Below, in pieces: positions 23,155 to 34,738 of a DNA stretch of 64,000 bases. The notes under the pieces are model-generated. The model had not been told where the DNA came from and made no database searches. It saw only the letters and a program-made list of their open reading frames with translations. Position 1 is the stretch's first letter; each line of letters begins with the position of its first letter. This DNA is from Albugo candida (taxonomy: Eukaryota; Oomycota; Peronosporomycetes; Albuginales). Made by a program: the position numbers and the translations under genes. The stretch spans positions 1 to 64,000 of the forward strand of contig JBDOQK010000061.1 in the NCBI GenBank assembly GCA_040437565.1. The letters run 5' to 3'.

Positions 23155-23817
23155 TTAAACATATGTATTCACGTCTCCGTTCACATCCTGGTATGACGAT
23201 GTGGTCGGTGTTACAATGGCTTTCATTTTCTTCGGTCCCACTACAGGAGTAATGTACTCTTCGTAAGGCAGGCAGACGGCATTGCATGCCTTCTCATTAT
23301 GAATGTCGCTTTTTGTATTGTCATGGGCATTTCCAACATGCAAGGAACCAACGGATGAGATCAAACACGCAACACTCGTGAGGAAGGTGAAGGTGGTCGA
23401 TACAACCAGCGAGTCACATTCAAAAGAGTCATTGTAGCGGAAGCATTCCGCGCTATAATCAGACATTACAAATATAATTCCAATTGTAAGAAGTAATCCT
23501 GCAAATACGACATCGATAAAAGCTGTTGTACGAGGAGAACACTTAACCAAACAATGATAAAAATCCATGAAAAGGGTCCATATTGAGTATAAAAGAGTAA
23601 AAAGCAATACCACAATCAATGCAATCGCTTCAGAGCAACCACTTGCACGATCGGAATAAACGTGATTCCGTATCCTACGAAATGCCATGGATAATGTCAC
23701 GAGCGCAATAATGCTCGAAAATATCTGCCATATCCGTGCAATAGAGCGGACCCAGGACGCATTCATACTGTCGATTGCATTATGTGCTAAAGATGATAAA
23801 CGGACATCAGTCTGCAT
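23155..23817 (-). CDS. Four-span membrane protein, 220 aa
   Basis: Intronless, with an ATG at 23817. Four hydrophobic segments lie at about residues 28-46, 64-88, 98-118 and 140-160, separated by short loops. The second loop has several Cys (CLVKCSP) and the third loop an acidic CFRYNDSFECD stretch that may be disulfide-bonded outside the cell. The C-terminal 55 residues are hydrophilic. The topology resembles MARVEL or tetraspan proteins, but the tetraspanin CCG motif is absent. A plasma-membrane or vesicle role is possible; the family is not settled. Confidence 0.65.
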   Translation of the reverse strand: MQTDVRLSSLAHNAIDSMNASWVRSIARIWQIFSSIIALVTLSMAFRRIRNHVYSDRASGCSEAIALIVVLLFTLLYSIWTLFMDFYHCLVKCSPRTTAFIDVVFAGLLLTIGIIFVMSDYSAECFRYNDSFECDSLVVSTTFTFLTSVACLISSVGSLHVGNAHDNTKSDIHNEKACNAVCLPYEEYITPVVGPKKMKAIVTPTTSSYQDVNGDVNTYV

Positions 23818-24203
23818 TGCGTAGACCTCTTTGGGAGTGTTCTCAAATTAAAATGCAAATGCTTTTCTTCGTGAATGCTTTGCATCTCTGAGAAATATTT
23901 ACCAGAATTTTGTTTTGTCGATCGGCTCAAGTCGTTTTCAATCACATGTTTGCTATCTTTTTAGACGTTACAAGAACGTTCAGACTTTACAAGATGCAAA
24001 ACTGACGACAGGAAAGTGAGCTGCTAGGTACAGCTACAAAGATTAGATATTGATCCTTGATCGGATATTTGGCATAATATTAAGTAGACGCGGTTCATTT
24101 TAATTTCGTATAGTTTTAGCGTCGGCAATACTCAGTAGTCATCGAATTACAAGAAATATTCCATGGAGACTTGTTCGTGTTGAAAATGCAAGTGGCAAGT
24201 AAA

Positions 24204-24525
24204 TCAAGGCTTTTCGAGTGTAGTCTTTTTGCTTGGAGGGGGAGCTCGGTGCTGTTGCTGGTATCGATTGGTCCCAACCTGCTGTACGGTTCCGCTTCCC
24301 GGTCGCAATATATTGTCATTGATGTCTTCGGCCGGTATGCGATTTTTGCTCCGTTGCTGAGAAACAAAATAAACGGCTAGAATCACTCCTCCCGCGGCCA
24401 AAACGGCATTACTATATAGCAATCTCAGCTCAGAAGCAAAAGCATCGTAGGCTTGCTACAAACCGGTTTGTTGCGCTTGATACGCGTTTCAGCGCTTGAT
24501 TCTTTGGATTATCGGCTACCACCAT
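24204..24525 (-). CDS. Small single-span membrane protein, 85 aa (predicted two exons)
   Basis: A tiny first exon (24525-24520, ATG plus one codon) joined by a 64-nt GTAGCC...TTGTAG intron to 24455-24204 gives 85 residues. The second exon shows a hydrophobic segment SNAVLAAGGVILAVYFV followed by a positive stop-transfer stretch (QQRSKNR) and a Gln/Pro-rich tail. This resembles a tail-facing-cytosol membrane anchor. No family is recognised and the mini first exon is only one of several possible starts. Confidence 0.4.
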
Positions 24526-24941
24526 TGTATATATCCGTGCAATATTATAACAAGAAGAATTTATGGAAGTGACGCCCAAAATGCATCGAATATGCGACCA
24601 TGTCGAGAAAGTGTCACAACTCATGTCGCTTAGTCAATCTGTCTCTTCAGTCGTAACAAGTTATAGTTAAGTTTCATGTGAACATGTGATAGATGTAGGC
24701 GACTCTGGCAGAACGGATTAGCCGGAAAATAGTTTCATTGCAAAAATGACGCCACCACGCGCTTTCGCCAAATAAAGAGATAGAAATACAGCATACTTAA
24801 AGCCGTAGCACTCACAAATGTATTGAATGTCCTTGTTCATCCAGTTAGGATACGCAGGAGACCCGTCATTGGTCACACGATTTAAATAACACCCAACCAA
24901 TTTGTGATTTCAGACAGCTAATCGCTTTGTATGCGGCAAAG

Positions 24942-26457
24942 ATGACGCAATGTACTCCTATCGGCTCAACTTGTTGCGATAAAAGAGCGCATACGGAAAA
25001 AGTTCTGAAACGAGATCATCACGTTCAATTTACATCTAGTGCAGTGGTAGAATTCAAGCACGATCTACCATCCAATGTCCGCAGTGGCCTCCATACTGCA
25101 ATCTACTTTTCATTTCATACTATCTACTCTAGGTCGCAGCTTGCTAATTTTGACCGAGATTGGCGTCAAGAATGGATCGCCCGTGGCAACCCTATAGAAA
25201 ACTTTGAGAGATGGAAGATATTTCGGGAGTACGCAAAGGATCTGAGCGTCAGTTTGGGAGGTCTAGTGGTGCCGCAAGGTATTTATCTGAAGGGAGACAT
25301 ATCAGAAGCACTATCTGCGTTGATTTTATTCAATTGGCTTCAGCTTCAGACAAGCTTGATAAAATACCTTCACCTTTCAACAGTCTGCAATGTATCTCTG
25401 CCAAAAGTCTCCACGTTCGACATTGTGCCTCATTTTGAAAAGCTTGAACAAGAGAACAGGCGGCACGTACCCGAGTGTCTATTCAAAGAAGCTGATATCA
25501 ATAATGCGAGCCGTCAGGCAATTCGATCCTAGCTTAAGCAAACATTTCTGATCCGTGAGGGTAGCGAGACTATGATCGACTTCTTAGCATCAACAAGCCA
25601 GCGAATCGAGCAACTACAATCTGAAATTGATATTCTGTCAATGAAATTAAGACTTGAGCAAGTACCAAGCGTATTTGGAGTCGAAGGGTATGCCTTCGGT
25701 CGTAAATGGCTTTCTGTCGCAGAATATTTGAAAATTCTTTCTGTTGAAGACCTACTGGTACTAATACAAGAACGGGACCTCAACGTTGCTACAAAATCGC
25801 ATAACTCAGTGAACAATGCCTTAATCAAGGTTACTAGTGATGAGTTGGTGGCAACTCATGAATTATTTGCGGGAAAACCTTTGAAGCTAATGAGTCTCAA
25901 GGAACTCAAGATGGAAGCACATCTTCGCAATTTAGCACCGAAAGAGAAGCATATACAACGCAAAACCCTCTATGCGATGAACGAGCAGAAAAATCAGCGC
26001 GTGCTCGAGAAGAAGAGAATCAAACGCGGGCTGAAGAAGAGGAACAGGAATGTCTGGATCAGTTTACTTCATGTATGATTCTACTGTCCATCCTTAAATC
26101 GGTAGCTCTCGATTTACATCTCTTTTCAATGCAGCCGGTAATGAAACGTGAAGTTATATTATCAAAGCAGTACGAGTTTCTGCACGCAAAATTGTGTCAT
26201 ACATTAGAGGGTAAGGACCTCGCATGAAGCTGAAATAGGTAGTCTGACGATTAGCTGCAGATTCATTGGAACGAGAGCTTTTGATGCGAAGGAATATGGA
26301 GTTAAGCAAGCTGATTAAGCTGATCTCGAATGAACTGGGACTAACTACACCACAGTCTGCTCTCGATGATTTTGATGCGCTGTTCCAAAATTTCTGTATT
26401 CAGTTGCAGTCTCACCACTTCTTTCTTCCAGTCAACGTATCTGATCAAATAATGTGA
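24942..26457 (+). CDS. Coiled-coil protein, predicted four exons, about 445 aa
   Basis: Exons 24942-25466, 25533-26072, 26135-26210 and 26261-26457 sum to a continuous frame of 446 codons, with introns of 66, 62 and 50 nt. The last two introns have clean GTATGA/GTAAGG donors and TGCAG/GCTGCAG acceptors. The first one (GTACCC...CCTAG) was inferred because an in-frame TAG at 25530 otherwise splits the gene; since 66 is a multiple of three, stop readthrough or a broken gene cannot be excluded. The middle part (IEQLQSEIDILSMKLRLEQ) and the Lys/Arg-rich stretch around 25980-26040 suggest coiled coils. There may be another intron near 25090-25135, where a pyrimidine-rich ACTCTAG occurs. No known family. 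Confidence 0.5.
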
Positions 26458-26805
26458 TTTTTTGATACGAGACAAAGAACAAACTTCTCACAATAGCAGC
26501 CATGATTAGTCAATTCTTCAGCCTCAACAATAAAGAGAGAACGCGCTGGTTCATCTTCGATATCCGACATTATTTGACAAGTTTTTTCACCATGATCAAT
26601 TTATGAGCAAACAAAATACCATTTGACACACACGAAAGGATCACTTGTTGCAAAACTTTGTTCAGGTCTGATTGGTGCAAGTGTCTTCTGAACCGTGGCA
26701 CGATGATTTGTGTGCAAATTTCCTGCTCCAATTCTCAGTTGCTTCATGGCCAAAAGCGTCATAAGGCCCGCGTATGTCTGGGGTTCTACAAGGTGTAGCC
26801 CGAAT

Positions 26806-27627
26806 CGGTCAAGTTTTTGGCATTGAATGTCTACATGAAGAAATAGGAATAGTTGAGTAATGTCAGCTGGCGATATATATACATCTAAAGCCACGCCTGA
26901 GTAATTGCTGGACACAATTTGCCGTCACATCCTATTGGGCGCCTATCCTGGACTCTAATACGCCTGTAATGTCCATGATTGATCAGACGCAAGAAACCTA
27001 TTACTGACAAGCTCGAAGAAAGTCGCTCTGTCTTCGAACAAATACCAGTGAGATTGTCTAGCACCCCTATTTTTTAGCATCAGCTTACCGCGCAGCAGTC
27101 GAGTAATTTGCAACGCAAAGTCAAACTGCACGAGGGGTATTATCCACGTAGCGAGCACTATGCTCNNNNNNNNNNNNNNNNNNNNNNNNNNNNNNNNNNN
27201 NNNNNNNNNNNNNNNNNNNNNNNNNNNNNNNNNNNNNNNNNNNNNNNNNNNNNNNNNNNNNNNNNCGGTCAAGTTTTTGGCATTGAATGTCTACATGAAG
27301 AAATAGGAATAGTTGAGTAATGTCAGCTGGCAATGCATATAGATCTAAAGCCACGCCTGAGTAATTGCCGGACACAATTTGCCGTCACATCCTATTGGGC
27401 GCCTATCCTGGACGCTAATACGCCTGTAATGTCCATGATTGATCAGACGCAAGAAACATATTACTGACAGGCTCGAAGAAAGTCGCTCTGTCTTCGAACA
27501 AATACCAGTGAGATTGTCTAGCACCCCTATTTTTTTTAGCATCAGCTTACCGCGCAGCAGTCGAGTAATTTGCAACGCAAAGTCAAACTGCACGAGGGGT
27601 ATTATCCACGTAGCGAGCACTATGCTC
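26806..27627. repeat. Direct repeat flanking gap 27166-27265
   Basis: About 360 bp of 26806-27165 recur at 27266-27627 with several substitutions and small indels. Both copies carry the 3' part of the decayed ELMO-gene copy. Contig overlap, probably of two alleles. Confidence 0.7.
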
Positions 27628-28300
27628 GTTGATATTGAGGCGATGACCTTCGAGATGATAAATTTGCGAGCTTGGTCAATTTTATTGCTACAGGTCGCAC
27701 CAATATATTGGGTGCTGTAAAATTTGACGATACAACCTTTTCCCATACTGCCACTGGTGTCGTAATGTTTGCGTCCTGGACTGCATGATTTTGCAATTAA
27801 GATTAATGATCCCATCAAAATTTTTTTTGCTGAAAGNNNNNNNNNNNNNNNNNNNNNNNNNNNNNNNNNNNNNNNNNNNNNNNNNNNNNNNNNNNNNNNN
27901 NNNNNNNNNNNNNNNNNNNNNNNNNNNNNNNNNNNNACTGCATGATTTTGCAATTAAGATTAATGATCCCATCAAAATTTTTTTTGCTGAAAGATATATT
28001 CCTATAATCCCACGTTGCTTTATGCTTGCAAGCAATATCTCAGGTGAGATAGAAAAAATCCTGCACTTTTTGGCTTCCAAAAAGCTTGTGAAGTATGCGA
28101 AGCCTTGCGTGAGCTCACTCCATTTAAGCACCCGCGACTGCAATTTGTACAGCTTTCTTGCATCCTGTATCAGATGACGTAAATATTCTAATTAATCGCT
28201 GGATACTCGTGTAGCAAAGGATGCGAGTCTCGAGCCAGAAAGAGCGCAATAAACACGGAAGCGCTCAACTACAAATAAAAATGTCGCGGAACTTTTCTCA
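26850..28300 (-). pseudogene. Decayed copy A of the ELMO-domain gene
   Basis: Read on the minus strand, this tract follows the intact ELMO-domain gene at 61757-62953 from about its codon 80 to its end, in several frames. Matching landmarks: a TTTACGTCATCTGATAC stretch, the ACAAATTGCAG stretch, a FTSFLEAKKC-like match to TKSFLESQEL, a GATGGG...AATGCA stretch around FDGVKNFTNKVM, a GGGAAAAG.TTGTATCGTC.AATTT stretch, and HWYLFEDRATFFEL...ASDQSW against CLFEDKVAFFEL...AFDQSW. Frameshifts and stops separate the matching pieces. Two N runs (27166-27265 and 27837-27936), each with contig-overlap repeats, lie inside it. It is a relic, not a working gene. Confidence 0.65.
27780..27993. repeat. Direct repeat flanking gap 27837-27936
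   Basis: 27780-27836 recurs at 27937-27993 (57 bp). Contig overlap. Confidence 0.7.
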
Positions 28301-28444
28301 GCATCGGGCTCCGACGAGATAAAAACAACAGCTATCGTCTATGGCCGGATTGATGCTCAACCGTTGTTTGTTGGAACAGTCTCGACATGAAGCTTATTTT
28401 AACGAGACAGGCTTTACCGCCTGTACGATTTAAATTTGTCCGCC

Positions 28445-28478
28445 GTGGCTATACTGTAGCTGTGGCTATACTGTAGCT
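28445..28478. repeat. 17-bp tandem duplication
   Basis: GTGGCTATACTGTAGCT occurs twice in a row. Intergenic; no function suggested. Confidence 0.6.
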
Positions 28479-28588
28479 GCTCGTAATTATTATTACAAAG
28501 AGCACTTGCGCAGCGGATCGAGTCCATATAACTGTAATTTAGCTTTCGTATGCGCATGAAGCTGTTGATTGTACCGATATAAGCAATC

Positions 28589-28718
28589 ATGCATTACTTC
28601 AATGTGGAAGAACTCGACATTAGATCTGGCGAGATTGGGCAAAAGGCACCTTCAACTTGGACAGAAGTAAGCTTCGAGAAAGATGAATTAAAAGGCGAGG
28701 CCGAGTATCAGCGTCTAG
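28589..28718 (+). CDS. Isolated first exon of an unknown gene
   Basis: An ATG-initiated open stretch of 43 codons with natural composition (VEELDIRSGEIGQKAPSTW and FEKDELKGEAEYQRL), ending exactly at a consensus GTACGT donor. No downstream exon on the plus strand was found before the relic region at 29.3 kb, so it may be the remnant of a truncated gene. Confidence 0.35.
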
Positions 28719-29339
28719 GTACGTAATGATTTCTGTGCGCCATTATATAAAGCTCTTAGCGATCAAATATACGGTAGAAGAACCTCTTTGGGTCAAGTGG
28801 ACCATCACCGCAACTCCGCGTACTGCGTTTTCTGTAACAGTATGAAACACGCGATGTGACAGAAATCCACAGAAAGCACCAGACGAGCACTTGGTGCTGA
28901 CAAAGTAAGGGATTCTCCATGCTTGCAGTACGCTCGATCTCGTTGATTCCGAGTAGTTAAACTTGATATGTCCCAATAGAGGATATGACAGTCACCAAAT
29001 CCCACGGCCACTTTTGTTTTGGAATACCAAGATGCTTGGCCTGATGAGCTGCCGAAAACGAGACCATATACTCAACACGTGACGATCTCATCTGCACTTT
29101 GAAATAGAGTTAATCCAGTATAAAATCAAGGATTGGTCCCAATCGTAACTTTTGATCGCAAAAAGTGAATTATACACCACCGACTTCTAGCGTACATCCT
29201 TCTTTATACCTTTCTAAAATTCTTCTTCATAACCTGCTTGAGTAATGTCGATCATCGTTGACGCCATTCGACAGCCGTATCGCATGATTCTACCCTATAT
29301 AAAGCTTGCACACAGCGTGCTGGTACGACAAAACGTGGA

Positions 29340-30770
29340 GGCGGAACGATGCCGGTGGTAGTGCTGACGCTCACGTTGTGCCTTCCAGTTTCCATCCCCG
29401 GGTATGAGCTGACAATTCACGTTGAGGGCTCCTTCCGTACGGTGCGGTGGAAGAATGCGATGCCTTCGCCGAATTATCATCTCATCAGCGCTAGTAATGA
29501 GCGTGGTCGACTCGAGCACAGGTGCTCCTCGCACTGTGCGTGAGCTAATACGATCGCTTCCCTCCATTTAGGTTCCATCGTACGATTACGGCCATCTGAC
29601 GGACGAGAGAACGCCCCAAGATATGCTGTTGCGCGCTTGAGCGAGACGATATACATGCACTGCAGCTCAGAAGCCCGGCTGAATCTGAATGCTGGGTGCC
29701 CTGGTTATTGTGATCGGTACTTTCACTTTAGCCGTGCCTTGAAGATTGCAATTAATACGTTCGCACAAGCATAGGAGAAGAGCTCTTTCAAAATTCATGA
29801 TGAAGATCAATTGGTATCAACCCGGGAAATGATCAATGAGACAACCCGTATGGATCATTTTCATCTTTACGAAGGAATAAAAAATGAGGCTGTAGCGAAT
29901 CCGACATCCAATCACGCTCACGGATTGCCCCGCGAGATGTTGTCAGTTTAACTACATGAAGATCGTGGATATTAATTCTGGTGGCTTCTCCACCATTTAG
30001 TCGTGCGAGCAACCAAGGCCAGATGAATTCTATGCAAGCTGAGCGAGATGATAGGGGTCTAATCATCCAGCGAGGGGATGGCCAGCCTTGAACAATGTGG
30101 AGACAGTGACATGGTGGGTACAGGAGCAATTGGATGGCTTCGAAATAGCCTTATTCTACCACCGTGACTGTGCATCAAATCGCTAGTTTATGGAATCAGC
30201 TAAACGTTTTTCTGTCGGACAAGCTGCATAACGAAAGCAGGTATTCCCGGGACGGACTATTCTATTATATGCAATGGAAATCATAGAGGTAATTTAGCAA
30301 GCTGCAAACCTTGGGATTGATGTGTCGAAGCAAGAAGCGGGAATATGGTCTAGATACAGTGTATTCCGCATTACGCGAATCCGGCAGCACCAATTGTTTC
30401 TCGAAGTCAGCCAGCACCTGATGCATCTTCACCAACAAGTATTCCACCTCCGCCAGTCATAAACCCAGTTCTAAATCATCCAATTCCCACCACAAAGCCC
30501 TTTTTAGAGCTCCAGTTCCAGCTTCGGCTGCTCCTTTACCACCTCCTCCTTCAACTCCAACAGGACCAAGTACCGCTGCCAACCAATTTCCCTCCCTCTG
30601 ATTTCTTCTCCTTCCCCGCTCCCACTCATATTCTTCCTTACCCTCCAACAAGACCAAGAATTTTCCCTCGAGTACTCCTTCGAGTTCAACAAGGCCAAGT
30701 TCTCCTTCCACAAGTCAGCCAACACCACCCAACAAGCATGAGACAAAGTCTACAGTACCAGCTTGTAGCT
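29340..30770 (+). pseudogene. Decayed copy of the secreted Cys/Pro-rich protein gene
   Basis: Around 29573-29660 the plus strand encodes VPSYDYGHLTDERTPQDMLL, nearly the same as VPSYDYGHLMDDETPQNMLL of the intact gene at 60822, followed by a one- or two-base shift and then an ALERD match. From about 30380 to 30770 there are Pro/Thr/Ser-rich codons in changing frames (SIPPPPVINPV, PLPPPPSTPTGPSTA), like the Pro-rich tail of the intact gene. Between them lies a stretch with a MDHFHLYEGIKNEAVANPT segment that has no visible counterpart in the intact copy, probably because that part lies in the gap at 60439-60538. Stops and frameshifts mark it as a pseudogene. Confidence 0.7.
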
Positions 30771-30839
30771 CCAACGCCGTCATATCCACCCAGAAGTTGA
30801 GGCAAAGGTTACACCAACTCCGAGTCGTTTTAACTTGAA

Positions 30840-31430
30840 GTCACAAATTGAAATAAATGCTTGTATTCGGGAATATAAATCTACGGATAAGGAAGCTCAC
30901 TTGATCAAACAAAGTATCAGGTTCATATGACCAACTAGTTTTTGTAGATACTCTCGTAGTATAAAACTGATGGACATGTAATGGACCGCAGATGATATGG
31001 GCATGACTATTAAGCCAAAACATACGCATGCAGAACAACTTGTATTGCGGTTGTTCACAAATGTTCAGTATCTCGAAGACCTGCGCACTTTCATCCTTGC
31101 ATTACGACATGAAAGTCTCAATTTGCCCAGTGATTCGTCTTGAGGGATTGTTCGATTGTGTGGCGAAGAGGAACCATTGGACACCTATGAATTGTGGCGG
31201 TAAAATCTTCGAAAGATCGCATGAAAATACAGCTCGGAATCATGACAAATACCAGTCGCTCACCCTACTTGCGTGCTAGGATATAACGCTAATCAGTGCA
31301 CGTTTTGGCACCCATACTGCAATCTAATCGCGTCTCATATGTTATTTTTGATATCCCGGCTTTTTTGTTTTGATACAAAGTGAGTACAAGAATATACGAC
31401 CTGGGCAAATGGATAGAGAGGACTGAGAGT
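30840..31430. other. Region without recognised gene
   Basis: Only short ORFs, for example 31028-31279 with a Cys-rich start. No family or repeat recognised. Confidence 0.3.
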
Positions 31431-31436
31431 CAAATT

Positions 31437-31525
31437 GGGGGCCGTAGCGCGGATTGAATCTGTGACTTTGGAATTACAGTATATTATGATCATTGTACTC
31501 ATAGTTCTACCCACTTGGGTTCAGC
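31437..31525 (-). repeat. tRNA-like (SINE-type) remnant
   Basis: On the minus strand, AAGTGGGTAGAAC resembles a tRNA D-arm/A box and, about 60 nt further, AGATTCAATCC resembles a T-arm/B box. The acceptor and T stems do not pair properly, so this is not a functional tRNA. It could be a tRNA-derived short interspersed element or chance similarity. Confidence 0.3.
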
Positions 31526-31529
31526 TCTC

Positions 31530-32240
31530 AACGATCTTGCTGAGCTCGAATCATCTCTGAACAGCCTGCATTGTATCTCTTACGAAACGTTTCTACCACC
31601 ATATTGTGGCTCTCGTGGAACATAGTGGGCGTAAAATTCCAATTACTCGGGTATTATGTATATAATCTCTCATGCGCAGAGGTATATACGCCTGCAATCA
31701 CTTATCAATATGCGTATATCCAAGTGCAGGTTGCTGTATTTTCTAAGTAACAAATAAAGCCACTTATATTCTCAATCTGTCATCTGTATACTTGGAGCTC
31801 CACAAGTATTGTATTTGTAAACCCACCTCTTGTTAGCATTACTATATCAAAGAGCAGCTAAGTCACCTTGCACCCACACTTTGCTCACTGATAACGGTGA
31901 GTTCACTTGAAAGCATTGTACATGTAACAAGCCTTTTGACAAAGAAAACGGATAATCGATCTGGAAGTCGAGTCTACCAATCGTAGTCCCAGCCTGTAAT
32001 ATATAATCGCTTCGAGAAACTAATCTGCTCCGTATTATCAGGTCAAGTTGTTGTTGAAGGTTTAATTATGTAGTCTACAAGCTGGGTCGATTCCTCAGCT
32101 ATAGCCACTCCGACACGTCGTGCGTGTGACGAAAGACTTCATGATTTTGCATGTAGGATGCTTTACCCCCATCGAAAGCGTTTATTCCGGAAATATGATC
32201 GCTGTGAAATTTCGCAACACTTAATACCTTACACGCAACT
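31530..32240. other. Region without recognised gene
   Basis: No ORF above background, no repeat recognised. Confidence 0.35.
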
Positions 32241-32249
32241 TGTCTGGCG

Positions 32250-32600
32250 ACATGAATCATAACCATTCAATTCTCTCTGTTAGAGTAGCTTCTTGCCAAG
32301 GATACAAAGTCGTGTGCGGGTTCATCGCGTTTGGAATCGACCAGATCGNNNNNNNNNNNNNNNNNNNNNNNNNNNNNNNNNNNNNNNNNNNNNNNNNNNN
32401 NNNNNNNNNNNNNNNNNNNNNNNNNNNNNNNNNNNNNNNNNNNNNNNNTTCCCCGGATTAACCGTAAAATCGGGTTGGAGGAAAAGGATGAGCAGCTATG
32501 TTTCCATGATTCGGATAGATCCCTTACCAATGCTTCATATGATAATATCGACAAAAACTTGTTTTCTACTTCTACGTAAACTTATTTGGCATCTGATGTG
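32250..32600 (-). pseudogene. Decayed copy B of the ELMO-domain gene (5' part)
   Basis: On the minus strand the frame encodes SESWKHSCSSFSSNPILRLI, matching DSWKHNCSSFLVSSDPTLMEL of the intact gene, and after the N run 32349-32448 CCCGCACACGACTTTGTAT matches CCCGCGCATGACTCTGATT near codon 112. Only roughly the first 120 codons are represented. The N run has no flanking repeat, so sequence is missing. It overlaps in content with copy A, so these are two separate copies. Confidence 0.6.
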
Positions 32601-32689
32601 TCGATATTGAACAAATGTCGCCTAGAATTTGTTTCTCAAAAAAAATGTTGGAAAATAAACTTCATGATGGGGAAGCGAGATCCCATACC

Positions 32690-33660
32690 TCATCTATATT
32701 TTAAGGCGGGATTTGTTGGTGTAGATGAGAAGGAGTTAAAAGGAAGTAGGATGGAACCAAAATAAAGAGTCGAATGTGATATAGGGAGCGATAGCGTGTT
32801 CATCTACTTGTTGGGAAATATAAAAACTTGGCAGCCAAAGTCAAGTGAAGAGAGATTACCAAGCAACTACCAGAAAACCGCAATTTTTTGGGTTGTACTG
32901 AAATTGTTGTCCTGAAAAGATGACGAAAGCAAAAGGACCTCGCATGAAATCAAAACAATATCACGTTAGAGCATACTACCGAGGCGATCAAAGCTGATAC
33001 TAATGCCATGGTAGTAAACAGTAGGATGACTAAGCCAATGTATTTAAAAAAGTTGAAAGAGCGCATTTACATACTTGATAACTTGTTGCGGACAAGTGAG
33101 AGAGGTATGAAATTGAAGGGGATCCCGAGAAGATGATACACAATTTGAAGTTTACAGCCGGATGGGGAAGAATCGTAGGGGTGACAGGATAATAGGATTG
33201 TCCGTCGCAGCGGAGGATGCACGCCAAACGCTCTTAAGAGCTAGTTCAGAGGGGCATGGCGTGGACGAAAAGTCGATCAATTGCGATAACCGAAGCAACG
33301 TACGAGTCCGCGTCATCGGCTTACATGTGAATGTCGTGATAGTACACGAAAAGGAGGTGAGGAAGGTTTTATAGCCAGGCCGAATTCTATACATACTGTA
33401 GGACGCGATAGGTGATTTGGAATGAAGATCATATTGCAGCGGCTAGGTTGGAGTTCTCCGCACCAGTGTTCCGTATGCTCTAAGGCGAGTTTCAAATAGT
33501 GTCAGACGAAACAGACTTAACGAAAGAATTAGGAGCTTTAGATAAAGTGAGAGGTGATGACTAGAACGTAAGCTGTCTGCATCGATGGTGGGGTCAACTG
33601 GGGCTCGAAAACAGTCCTCGCTACGCAAAAACCGCTGAGAAACCGAAAATATCATGATCG
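32690..33660 (+). mobile_element. Degraded coding remnants, possibly a retroelement
   Basis: On the plus strand 32967-33136 is open with protein-like coding (NSRMTKPMYLKKLKERIYILD) and 33162-33374 is open again after a frameshift (LSVAAEDARQTLLRASSEG). The composition is similar to the gag-like debris at 48 kb, but no diagnostic domain is seen here. The call is weak. Confidence 0.3.
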
Positions 33661-34640
33661 GTAATACCCGTGTTATGGTCGTAGTAGACTCAAATCAGGA
33701 AAGACGCGAAGGAAAGGAATTGTGCAGAGTGCTGAAGGAGCTTTCTGGTAGATGAAGGAAAGACAATGCCCGAACCTAAGCGTCGCCTTACTGTGCTCAT
33801 GAGGCACTTCGAAAGCCACTCATAACGGACAATGATTCGGTGTGGTACTCGTCAGTTGTAAGGAATATCTGTGAACTGATTTATGAATGTCTAGCAACGC
33901 GCTTGTATACTTTGATGCTACTGAGAACGAGGCTAATTGTTAATGACTTCTCAATTCGTTCAAGACACAGAGGCATGGTAAGGGATCTTCAGGGGTTGAT
34001 GAAGAAATGACTATTGGCGAAGGTCGTGGCACTCCTTGTGCGTAATCTGCTCATTGCTCATGGGGCTCGTGATTCTGACAACGCGAAACGAGAGCGAGTC
34101 ACAAAAAGTCCACATATTCGAGACCAGAGAAGGACCATTGAGCATTAGGACGAGGTTAGTTGGGTGAAAAAAGCCATGCCAGGAAAGATGAATGTGTACG
34201 GAAGGCTGCAAAAACATGACACTGAGAGCATTCAGCTAAAATCGAATCCATACTCTATCAAGCTTCTACGAGTCACTCCGACACCGCTTTAACCGGCGGA
34301 CAGCCGAATCCTTAGAACATTCAACTTTTAAAAAGCACTGCTTTTTCGCCTTCAGGTGAGGGCCTGTAGAAGACGAAGAACGGAAAAATGTTTCGAGAAT
34401 GATCTAGACTTGTTGTTACTTTATGTATAGCATGTAGTTGATCGTGGGGAATATTATGCATTCCACGACAGTTCAAGTCTACTGTCAAGTATAGAATATG
34501 GATAGGATGATTTAACAAAATGAAATCGATCGTAAATCAATACGGAACTGCCAATACTACAAAGAAGACAGTTTCATGGATTAAAAAATAAGTCAGCACG
34601 ATCGGTAAAGGGGGATAAAAAAGCTTTTATTTAAAGGTAT
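33661..34640. other. Region without recognised gene
   Basis: Short ORFs only; nothing recognised. Confidence 0.35.
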
Positions 34641-34738
34641 CTCTTCATTGAATGTGGGATCGTTCTCCTCGATGAAGCATCAGTATGCGCATACGCGATT
34701 CAAGTGCGTTGATCATGTAAGTCGATTTAACAAAAGTA

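Noticed and set aside
28743-29100. WD40-like exon on the minus strand (VGFGDCHILYWDI)
   Set aside because: One WD-like phrase only, no neighbouring blades, and no splice partners; left out as a gene.
30457-30746. Glu/Gly/Leu-rich ORFs on the minus strand
   Set aside because: They are the antisense of the Pro-rich tail of the decayed secreted-protein copy.
28150-32250. A 4-kb insertion splitting a single ELMO-gene copy
   Set aside because: Copy A and copy B overlap in the region of codons 80-120, so they are separate copies.
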